DNA of 5,024 nucleotides from Fibrobacter sp. UBA1313 (GTDB taxonomy: Bacteria > Fibrobacterota > Fibrobacteria > Fibrobacterales > Fibrobacteraceae), in the NCBI GenBank assembly GCA_002307115.1, contig DBTP01000131.1, forward strand, positions 1 through 5,024, written 5' to 3'. Shown in pieces: positions 1-5,024 of the stretch. The notes beneath the pieces were generated by a model that ran no database searches, was not told the DNA's origin, and saw only the letters and a list, made by a program, of their open reading frames with translations. How positions within the stretch are numbered: position 1 is the first letter of the stretch; every line of letters starts with the position of its first letter. Made by a program: the position numbers and the translations under genes.

Positions 1-400
1 GACAACGCGTTGTTTCGTCTTCTTCACCTGTAAAAGGGAATACATGATTTTCGTGTTTTTCACAACGCAACTGGTTCAGCTCTCCATGCATGTGGAGAAC
101 TCGTTTGCTCCCTGCCCGTTCATGTAAATCGTCGACATTTTGTGTCACCAGAAGAAAGTCATCCCCTAATTGATCTCCCAGCTTTGCGAGTGCTATGTGG
201 GCTGCGTTGGGCTCGTACTGGGGAAGTCCCTTGCGAAGCCCATTATAAAAGTCTCGCACACGTTTCTTGTCTCTATAATAGCCTTCCGGAGTGGCGACCG
301 CTTCAATAGGCTCATTTTCCCACAAGCCATCATGCCCACGAAAGGTACGGAGTCCGGATTCAGCGCTAATGCCTGCGCCTGTCAAAACCACCAGTTTCAT
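1..400 (-). CDS. cobB: NAD-dependent protein deacylase, class III sirtuin (CobB/SIRT5-like), C-terminus cut off by window edge
   Basis: Sirtuins remove acetyl or other acyl groups from protein lysines, consuming NAD+ and releasing nicotinamide and O-acyl-ADP-ribose in the cytoplasm. The 133 visible residues start MKLVVLTGAGISAESG, the NAD-binding loop (GAGIS at 8-12). ATPEG at 36-40 is a class III hallmark, PNAAH lies at 64-68, TQNVD at 86-90, and HMHGE at 103-107 contains the catalytic His (H105). C113 and C133 are candidate ligands of the zinc module, which runs past base 1. The family is usually about 230-240 residues, so roughly 100 are missing. The start ATG overlaps the upstream dipeptidase stop in an ATGA, suggesting translational coupling; a weak GGAAG lies nine bases upstream. 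Oddity: the acyl-pocket YxxR motif reads Y52-N-G-L55-R56, so Arg is one position late. Family call firm; acyl preference open. Confidence 0.93.
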   Translation of the reverse strand, partial: MKLVVLTGAGISAESGLRTFRGHDGLWENEPIEAVATPEGYYRDKKRVRDFYNGLRKGLPQYEPNAAHIALAKLGDQLGDDFLLVTQNVDDLHERAGSKRVLHMHGELNQLRCEKHENHVFPFTGEEDETTRC

Positions 401-1773
401 TTGTGCAAACTTCCAAAGAACAGAGCTTCTGCTAAAATACCATGTTCAAAATCTTTTAAATACAAACTTTCATTTTCACCATGAGCATTGCATTCCGGGT
501 CTTCTAAGCCTGTCAAAAGTACAGGAATGGGCCCAAAGGCATCACGGAAAAATTGCGCTCCAGGGATAGACGCGCCACAACCTATATAACGTGCGGGGGC
601 TCCATACGCTTGTGTCATGGCCTCTTTCATCATTTCAAAATAAGGGTGACTAATATCCGTGGTGAATGGATTCGCTCCGTCTTCAGAGAACAAAGAAAGA
701 TCCATACCCAACGGGCAGTGTTTCTTTAAATGTTCAATCATCTGCAACATGGCCACATCGGCATCCATGCCGGGAGCCAAACGAATCCCAATCCGTGCAT
801 AAGCGGAATCTTGCAATACGTTTCCTGATTGCGTACGAGAGCCTGCTTCCATCGCGGTCACCACGATCGAAGGCTTGCGCCACAAAGATTTGAGAATATC
901 TTTCTTATCTACCATCAAGCTCAGAGTACTGACCATACCTGAATCTTTGCGAAAGATTTCTTCCGTCATCCCTAAACTATCGTAAGCGTCCTCTTCTTCT
1001 TTAGTAGGTTCTGTGATGCCATCCATAAAATGGGGAATGACAATTTGCCCCTTGGCATCTGTGAGGCTTGCAATCATGCGACAAAGCGCTTGAGCGGGGT
1101 CGGGAATAGGCCCAGACCAAGAACCGGAATGAAGGGGGGCTTTCAGAGATTTTACCACCACTTCTACAGCGGCCATGCCTCGTAGCGATGTGGTAATCGA
1201 AGGAATTCCTTTCGCAAAATTGGAATTATCAGCCACAATCACCGCATCACATTTCAACAATTCTTTATTGTCATTAATGAGAGTCTGTAGTCCTACGCTA
1301 CCAGATTCTTCTTCCCCTTCAATAATAAATTTGATATTGGGGATTTTATCGCCAAAAACAGCGACTGCTTGAGTGACCGCTGCGATGTGAAGAATAATGC
1401 CCGCTTTATCATCGGCAGTACCCCGGCCATAAAGACGTCCATTGCGAACTTCAGGAGAGAAGGGGGGACTCTCCCACAAGGCTTCGCGCATCGTTGGCTG
1501 TACATCGTGGTGTGCATAGAGAAGAATGGTTGGATTATGGGGCTTAGTCCGGAGCTCCGCATAGACAGAAGAACGACCGCTAGGAGGAGTCAAAAGCTGT
1601 ACATTCTGGAACCCATTGTTCGTAAAAAGGGTCTTTACCGCTTGAGCGGAACGAATGACTTCATTTTTATCAAAACCATCGAAACTAATCGAAGGAATGC
1701 GAATCAGATTTTCCAAAGCTTCCAGATAACGTGGAAATCGCTCATGGATTCTCTTTTCTAGTGTTGCTAACAT
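397..1773 (-). CDS. M20-family zinc metallopeptidase, dipeptidase (carnosinase/CNDP-like)
   Basis: This is a cytosolic two-metal amidohydrolase that probably cleaves dipeptides or related N-acyl amino acids. In order along 458 residues: HxD with H88 as metal ligand and D90 (AHHDVQP); GRGTADDKAG with bridging D121; EGEEESGS with E155 as general base and E156 as ligand; D182 (ADN) as ligand; LHSG with H215 from the lid/dimerisation domain, which runs roughly 195-315; GCGASIPG at 398-405; and H431 (NAHGENE) as last ligand. All expected catalytic and metal residues are present and the length matches M20 dipeptidases (about 450-470). Lack of a signal peptide fits the cytoplasm. The start ATG has a GAGGA Shine-Dalgarno six to seven bases upstream, the clearest in the window. 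It is the first gene of a leftward operon with the sirtuin, overlapping it by 4 bases. The exact substrate cannot be read from sequence; ArgE/DapE-type acyl hydrolases are less likely given the CNDP-like motif spellings. Confidence 0.93.
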   Translation of the reverse strand: MLATLEKRIHERFPRYLEALENLIRIPSISFDGFDKNEVIRSAQAVKTLFTNNGFQNVQLLTPPSGRSSVYAELRTKPHNPTILLYAHHDVQPTMREALWESPPFSPEVRNGRLYGRGTADDKAGIILHIAAVTQAVAVFGDKIPNIKFIIEGEEESGSVGLQTLINDNKELLKCDAVIVADNSNFAKGIPSITTSLRGMAAVEVVVKSLKAPLHSGSWSGPIPDPAQALCRMIASLTDAKGQIVIPHFMDGITEPTKEEEDAYDSLGMTEEIFRKDSGMVSTLSLMVDKKDILKSLWRKPSIVVTAMEAGSRTQSGNVLQDSAYARIGIRLAPGMDADVAMLQMIEHLKKHCPLGMDLSLFSEDGANPFTTDISHPYFEMMKEAMTQAYGAPARYIGCGASIPGAQFFRDAFGPIPVLLTGLEDPECNAHGENESLYLKDFEHGILAEALFFGSLHK

Positions 1774-1811
1774 GGTTTCCTCAATTTTTTTTTGTTAATT
1801 TAGCCTTAATT
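1774..1811. promoter_or_regulatory. Compact divergent intergenic region with T9 tract
   Basis: Only 38 bases separate the dipeptidase start (leftward) from the chosen DHODH start (rightward). The gap is strongly AT-rich, with nine consecutive T at 1785-1793 and TTAATT elements on either side of TTAGCC. Read leftward it supplies the GAGGA ribosome site of the dipeptidase, with the A9 run just upstream. Read rightward no Shine-Dalgarno precedes the DHODH ATG. Both promoters must therefore sit in this gap or inside the opposing gene. No -35/-10 pair with good spacing stands out on either strand, so no exact promoter is claimed. Confidence 0.5.
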
Positions 1812-2972
1812 ATGGCATTCGACTGCATCAACCACGAATATTATCTGTTAAAGGGTGATAAAATACTTGCCCTGATCCGCAAAATTTTTCACAAGTATCC
1901 TGAATTCCGTCACGATAGTTTTAAAAACTTTGCCCGGTTTGCCCGCCTCTATGGGGGGCGTCTGGATTTATCTCCGAAGCTGAAACGCGTTATCAAATTT
2001 CCGGATCACAGTAATTCTCTTTATTTAGGTTGTCCTATAATCCTTGCCGCTGGGGCGAATAAAACCGCTAAACGGATCTCTGATTATGCGAACGTGGGCT
2101 TTGGGGGCGTTACCGTGGGCACCGCTACAAGACGCTTTCGGGAAGGCAACACACACCGCCCGCGCATCGGATTCCTGGAAGATGAGCGCGCCATGCATAA
2201 CAGCATGGGACTCAATAATGAGGGTGTCGAAGTCATCTCCGCCCGCGTGGATGAACAGCTAACTCGTGCTCACAAGTGTGGGATGTGCGTGGGTATCTCC
2301 GTGGCAGAAACCCCAGGGCTTACCCACGAAGCTGAAAAACTTAAAGACCTGCTTGAGAGTTTTGCGATTGCCTACAAAGCTGGGGATTACATAGAAATTA
2401 ATGTAAGCTGCCCTAACACGGGAGAAGACCGCATTGATTTAGACTCGCATTTTACAGAACTCGTTTTTTCCGAAATTATGAAACAGCGAAGTTCTCAAGG
2501 TCCGCGCAAAGCTGTATATGCGAAGCTCAGCCCAGATATGTCCGAAAAACAACTGATGCATATTATGGATATTTTGGTACGCTATGGAGTCAACGGGGTG
2601 GTGCTCGGAAATACCTTTCCGAGTGCAAAAATTGGCGCGCTTCCCATGCAAAAATGTATTGAAGATCTCGCCGTGTTACGGAATGATGGGGATCGCGGCG
2701 GTATCTCAGGACGCCCTTTATACGAAAATATGTTTTGGATGGTGAGCTACATTAAAAAGAATTACCCCAACATGAGTGTTATGGCTTGTGGTGGTATTGA
2801 TCACGGTTACAAAATTTACGACTTACTCAAACTCGGTGTTGATGCCGTGCAATGCTACTCCGTAGTGGCCTTTCGCTGGATGGCGGCCCACTCGATGCGC
2901 AAAGAGCTTCTCCAGGCACTCCGCGAAGATGGTTTCAATTCGCTGAACGACTATCTTGAACGGGAAAAATGA
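1812..2972 (+). CDS. pyrD: Dihydroorotate dehydrogenase, class 2-like with Cys active-site base
   Basis: It oxidises dihydroorotate to orotate with FMN, the fourth step of pyrimidine synthesis; class 2 enzymes pass electrons to membrane quinones. The 386 residues show an N-terminal helical extension (about 1-65) like the class 2 membrane-docking domain, then the barrel: LAAGANKT at 79-85, GTATRR with EGNTHRPR at 103-118, MGLNNEGV at 132-139, NVSCPNT at 197-203, AKLSPD at 237-242 with FMN-binding K238, GNT at 266-268, GGISGRPL at 296-303, and ACGGID at 325-330. C200 occupies the catalytic-base position that is Ser in class 2 (NVSSPNT) and Cys in class 1. ATG 1812 was chosen because it leaves a normal class 2 N-terminus; no Shine-Dalgarno is visible. 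The frame stays open upstream to GTG 1731, which would add a hydrophobic leader but would overlap the divergent gene. No pyrK-like partner is present here. It is the first gene of a three-gene rightward cluster. Confidence 0.9.
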   Translation: MAFDCINHEYYLLKGDKILALIRKIFHKYPEFRHDSFKNFARFARLYGGRLDLSPKLKRVIKFPDHSNSLYLGCPIILAAGANKTAKRISDYANVGFGGVTVGTATRRFREGNTHRPRIGFLEDERAMHNSMGLNNEGVEVISARVDEQLTRAHKCGMCVGISVAETPGLTHEAEKLKDLLESFAIAYKAGDYIEINVSCPNTGEDRIDLDSHFTELVFSEIMKQRSSQGPRKAVYAKLSPDMSEKQLMHIMDILVRYGVNGVVLGNTFPSAKIGALPMQKCIEDLAVLRNDGDRGGISGRPLYENMFWMVSYIKKNYPNMSVMACGGIDHGYKIYDLLKLGVDAVQCYSVVAFRWMAAHSMRKELLQALREDGFNSLNDYLEREK

Positions 2973-3511
2973 AAAAAATTACCCTGTTTCTTTTTGCCAT
3001 TGCCTTCTGTTGGAACGCATCCTTTGCAAGCTTTTTTATTGACTTGCCACCAGACGTCAAAGAAAAGGCCGAGTATGTCCCCCCTGTTGTCTCTTATGGG
3101 GGTGGCTTTTCATTCGCCTACTATTTAGGGGCGGTGGATATCGCTTTGGACGGTACATTGCGCTATCGCTTACTCGAAAATCATGCTCTGAATGCGTTTA
3201 CCTCCATCGGTCTTTCAGAACACGTTTATGAGTTAGGGATGGATTGGCATTGGCTTTTCAGCGATGACGATTATTTAGGTTTGGGGGTTTCCGGTCTTGT
3301 TTTTGAAAAGGAAGATTCCTGGGAAAAAGCACCCCGTATTTCTCTTAGCTACGGGCGGGATATTCTCCCTTGGAAAAAAGCCCATTTTGCTTTTCGCACA
3401 GCCATTCGACTTTCTTACCTCATCGGCGAAAGCTTGGGGCGCGAACAAGAATACCTTACTAAAACAGCACAGACGGTGATTCATGGCTCAGTTACCATTC
3501 TATTTTTCTAA
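2969..3511 (+). CDS. Small secreted outer-membrane beta-barrel-like protein, unknown function
   Basis: I do not recognise a named family. Residues 1-20 are a clear Sec signal peptide: MKK, a hydrophobic core, and a likely cut after SFA at 18-20. The Cys at 14 lacks a proper lipobox context, so a lipoprotein is unlikely. The mature part has repeated stretches of alternating polar and nonpolar or aromatic residues (about 38-50, 55-68, 72-82, 86-97, 103-113, 122-130, 138-150, 169-180), enough for roughly eight strands, and it ends in Phe-Phe, the kind of C-terminal aromatic that the BAM machinery recognises. At 180 residues it would be a small barrel. Its ATG overlaps the DHODH stop (ATGA) with a weak GGGA upstream, and its last 29 bases overlap the next gene. 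Barrel topology is inferred from pattern only; a periplasmic beta-rich protein is the alternative. Confidence 0.78.
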   Translation: MKKITLFLFAIAFCWNASFASFFIDLPPDVKEKAEYVPPVVSYGGGFSFAYYLGAVDIALDGTLRYRLLENHALNAFTSIGLSEHVYELGMDWHWLFSDDDYLGLGVSGLVFEKEDSWEKAPRISLSYGRDILPWKKAHFAFRTAIRLSYLIGESLGREQEYLTKTAQTVIHGSVTILFF

Positions 3512-4268
3512 ACCTCTTAGAGGAATCATTTTCTTCTCTTTATTCTTTTGTATGCAGTCTTTTGCCGCTCCTTGGCTTGGACTCACCTTCAAAAAGATTC
3601 CTTACAAAAATCAGATCGCCTTAGAAATTCAAGGCGTTCATCCCAGTTCTGGAGGCTTATCCGCTGGCATTGCGATTGGAGATAAAATAATTTCCGTGGA
3701 TGGTTTGCCGCTGACCGATGTTTCGGTTATTCAGAAATGCGTAGGCAAAGCCAAAGTAGGGGAGATCCTTAAACTCGGCATAAATCGCGCAGGCAAAGAG
3801 ATCTCTTTGAATGTGAAACTCACGGAACGCCCAGACGATATATCGAGCCTCACCGGTTCCGCCATCGGTAGCAAAGCGGCTGCTTTTGGAAAAAATTTCT
3901 ATGCCAACAGAGAGAAACGTCAAAAAAAGCCAAAAGTGACACTCCTGGATTTTTGGGCAACGTGGTGTGGGCCTTGCCGCATGACCATTCCCAAACTGGA
4001 AAACTTGTATGAAAAACTCGGCAAAGAGGGCTTGGAAGTAATCGGTATTTCCAGCGAAGCCCCAGACGTTCTCAACGATTTCTACAACGAACATCCTTCG
4101 CCGTATCCACTTTACCGTGACGGAGACCAAGGAATGTGGCGCCGCTATGGCATCTCTGCAATACCCATGCTCATACTTTTGGATAGCGAAGGATACATTC
4201 AACAGGTGTGGAGCGGCGTTCCCAATGATGCCGCCTTGGAAGCCGCGATACGGGCTGCAATGAAGTAA
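3483..4268 (+). CDS. Secreted PDZ-thioredoxin fusion, TlpA/ResA-like thiol-disulfide oxidoreductase
   Basis: This is probably a periplasmic thiol-disulfide oxidoreductase. Residues 1-29 form a signal peptide (Lys/Arg-containing N-region, hydrophobic IIFFSLFF core, SFAA before P30). Residues about 31-117 form a PDZ domain: the WLGLTF carboxylate-loop-like segment at 31-36 and GGLSAGIAIGDKIISVDG at 57-74, the typical GL.AGD.I..V.G pattern. After a basic linker comes a thioredoxin fold (about 149-261): LLDFWATWCGPC with the redox pair C162 and C165, and cis-Pro P228 in AIPM. TlpA/ResA proteins reduce or isomerise cysteines of exported proteins, often cytochromes c; the PDZ domain may tether substrates by their C-termini (inference). 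ATG 3483 is used because the next in-frame ATG would lose most of the signal peptide; GGTGAT is a weak ribosome site. It overlaps the preceding gene by 29 bases in another frame. Last gene of the cluster. Confidence 0.9.
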   Translation: MAQLPFYFSKPLRGIIFFSLFFCMQSFAAPWLGLTFKKIPYKNQIALEIQGVHPSSGGLSAGIAIGDKIISVDGLPLTDVSVIQKCVGKAKVGEILKLGINRAGKEISLNVKLTERPDDISSLTGSAIGSKAAAFGKNFYANREKRQKKPKVTLLDFWATWCGPCRMTIPKLENLYEKLGKEGLEVIGISSEAPDVLNDFYNEHPSPYPLYRDGDQGMWRRYGISAIPMLILLDSEGYIQQVWSGVPNDAALEAAIRAAMK

Positions 4269-4308
4269 CTTTGTTCTTTACGCAAGTCGTGGTCCGAGAT
4301 GAGATGGG

Positions 4309-4336
4309 GTAGCGGAATACTCTTGAGTATGTAGCG
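4309..4336. repeat. GTAGCG direct repeats flanking a 14-bp palindrome
   Basis: GTAGCG occurs at 4309-4314 and again at 4331-4336. Between them lies the perfect palindrome ATACTCTTGAGTAT at 4317-4330 (six-base arms, two-base centre). The second repeat runs straight into the GAGGGGAA hairpin that follows. The arrangement could be a structured 3' end of the upstream transcript, a dispersed intergenic repeat unit, or a protein-binding site. Only one copy is visible here. Confidence 0.5.
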
Positions 4337-4355
4337 AGGGGAAGGCTTTCCCCTC
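4336..4355 (+). terminator. Candidate hairpin terminator after the PDZ-thioredoxin gene
   Basis: GAGGGGAA at 4336-4343 pairs perfectly with TTCCCCTC at 4348-4355 around a GGCT tetraloop, giving a GC-rich 8-bp stem 68 bases after the stop at 4268. This placement fits the end of the rightward cluster. The following bases (CTTAAAAACATTT) are AT-rich but lack an uninterrupted T run, so it is not a textbook intrinsic terminator. It may act instead as a 3' stabilising hairpin or together with Rho. Confidence 0.55.
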
Positions 4356-4367
4356 CTTAAAAACATT

Positions 4368-4431
4368 TAAACGTTTATTTTAGTGAGGCTCTATAGACGA
4401 AAGCGGGGGCGAATTATGAACGGTTCAGAAC
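4368..4431. other. Small inverted repeats upstream of the last gene
   Basis: TAAACGTTTA at 4368-4377 is a perfect 10-bp palindrome. Further on, GAACGGTTC (4418-4426) and GTTCAGAAC (4423-4431) are two overlapping odd-centred inverted repeats, so the GAAC/GTTC unit occurs three times in alternating orientation. They lie 40-100 bases before the membrane-protein start, a position where an operator would be expected. Short AT-rich palindromes also arise by chance, so a regulatory role is only a possibility. Confidence 0.3.
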
Positions 4432-4459
4432 AAAACGTGATTTTGAATTTATATATAAG
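4424..4459 (+). promoter_or_regulatory. Weak candidate promoter for the membrane-protein gene
   Basis: The segment TATATATAAG at 4450-4459 is the best -10-like element in the gap. A TTCAGA at 4424-4429 would be a poor -35 with a 20-base spacer to TATATA at 4450, and TTGAAT at 4443 is too close to serve. Transcription from here would begin near 4464, giving a very short leader to ATG 4471 or about 34 bases to ATG 4498. Confidence 0.3.
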
Positions 4460-4470
4460 AACAAACTCAA

Positions 4471-5024
4471 ATGTATAGAATCATGCTAATGAATAAAATG
4501 ATTTCCGCTAGGTTTTCCGGCATAGTAACCGTTTTGTATTTCCTTTTTTTCTTTTTTGCCATACTTCTGGTTGTCAATCCGGCACAGAGTTACTTTATAC
4601 AGCAGCCGCTGTTTCTTTTTGATAAAGCTTTTCTTTGGGGTTATTTGGAATATCCGGGCGGATTTATCCAATATGTTTCCCTGTTTTTGTCACAATTTTA
4701 TGTTTACCCGCTGCTGGGGGCTTTGATTATCACAGTAATCGCCGCGTTTGTTTTCTTTTTTACCGATAGAATTATGAGGGCCTTTAATTTTAATCGGTTC
4801 GGACTGCTTTTGAAGTTGGCTCCCGTGACCGCGCTCCTTTATCTTCACAGTTTCAGTGATGGAATTCTTGTTACCAGTCTGATTTTATTATTGACGCTGA
4901 AGTTGTTTTTTTATTATCTGCAAACCCTTGAAAAAGCAACGGGAGTGCGGCTTACCGTATTTTTGTTTTTTTCACTGCTTTTATTTTATGTGGCGGGAGG
5001 CTGTGGACTGCTGCTGTTTCAGGC
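4471..5024 (+). CDS. Polytopic membrane protein, DUF6057-like, C-terminus cut off by window edge
   Basis: The frame is open from ATG 4471 through the right edge (184 codons plus two bases). It is highly hydrophobic, with likely membrane segments at about 16-36, 78-98, 111-126, 131-150 and 162-182. The motif block LFLFDKAFLWGYLEYPGG (47-64) followed by LSQFYVYPLLGALI (73-86) resembles, from memory, the Bacteroidota DUF6057 family, whose function is unknown; this assignment is tentative. Other in-frame starts are ATG 4483, 4489 and 4498. None has a Shine-Dalgarno; ATG 4498 would give a shorter N-terminus while keeping the first membrane segment. DUF6057-type proteins are several hundred residues long, so most is outside the window. 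Leu and Pro codon choice differs from the upstream gene (CTG and CCG favoured, CTC nearly absent). Confidence 0.8.
   Translation, partial: MYRIMLMNKMISARFSGIVTVLYFLFFFFAILLVVNPAQSYFIQQPLFLFDKAFLWGYLEYPGGFIQYVSLFLSQFYVYPLLGALIITVIAAFVFFFTDRIMRAFNFNRFGLLLKLAPVTALLYLHSFSDGILVTSLILLLTLKLFFYYLQTLEKATGVRLTVFLFFSLLLFYVAGGCGLLLFQ

Noticed and set aside
170..569. Two plus-strand open frames of about 100 codons
   Set aside because: Both are antisense to the sirtuin and the end of the dipeptidase and show no domain signal or ribosome site.
1369..1761. 130-codon open frame on the plus strand
   Set aside because: It lies antisense inside the M20 dipeptidase, whose conserved metal-site motifs are on the minus strand; no motif of its own.
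2981..3028. Lipoprotein signal at Cys14 of the small envelope protein
   Set aside because: The residues before the Cys (IAF) do not fit the lipobox, which needs a small residue at -1; a normal signal peptidase I site at SFA follows.
3657..4202. 181-codon open frame on the minus strand
   Set aside because: It is wholly antisense to the well-supported PDZ-thioredoxin gene and its translation shows no recognisable domain.
4486..4671. 61-codon minus-strand open frame rich in Lys
   Set aside because: It mirrors the Phe/Leu-rich membrane protein on the plus strand; Lys-rich translations are the expected shadow of T-rich coding sequence.
1..5024. A novel defence or mobile system, suggested by a sirtuin at the edge
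   Set aside because: The sirtuin is a standard stand-alone CobB-type deacylase next to a peptidase, not a defence SIR2 domain fusion, and no transposase, integrase, nuclease or CRISPR repeat is visible.

Overview
The window comes from a Gram-negative bacterium, most likely of the Fibrobacterota/Bacteroidota (FCB) type. It shows Sec signal peptides, a small outer-membrane beta-barrel ending in Phe-Phe, generally weak Shine-Dalgarno signals, tight gene packing with ATGA stop/start overlaps, and at the right edge a membrane protein resembling the Bacteroidota DUF6057 family. The phylum is an inference; no marker gene settles it.

Layout. Positions 1-1773 are a leftward two-gene operon. An M20-family metallodipeptidase (397-1773) is followed, through a 4-base ATGA overlap, by a class III (CobB/SIRT5-like) sirtuin (400 down to beyond base 1). 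A 38-bp AT-rich divergent gap (1774-1811) separates it from a rightward three-gene cluster: a dihydroorotate dehydrogenase of class 2 layout that carries the class 1-type catalytic Cys (1812-2972), a small secreted beta-barrel-like protein (2969-3511), and a secreted PDZ-thioredoxin fusion of TlpA/ResA type (3483-4268). These three overlap one another (4 bp and 29 bp), so they are probably co-transcribed. A 202-bp gap (4269-4470) holds a perfect 8-bp hairpin, a second palindrome flanked by GTAGCG direct repeats, and further small dyads. The 5'-truncated view of the next gene (4471 to the right edge) is a polytopic membrane protein whose codon use differs clearly from its neighbour.

How the genes fit together. 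The leftward pair could serve peptide breakdown and NAD-dependent lysine deacylation, but no direct pathway link is visible. In the rightward cluster, the DHODH makes orotate for pyrimidine synthesis at the inner membrane, while the other two products act in the envelope; the grouping looks positional rather than one pathway. I see no mobile element, CRISPR array, tRNA or rRNA gene, and no convincing new multi-gene system. The most interesting points are active-site departures in two enzymes (Cys in a class 2-like DHODH; displaced Arg in the sirtuin acyl pocket), the PDZ-thioredoxin fusion, and the structured intergenic region at a codon-usage boundary.
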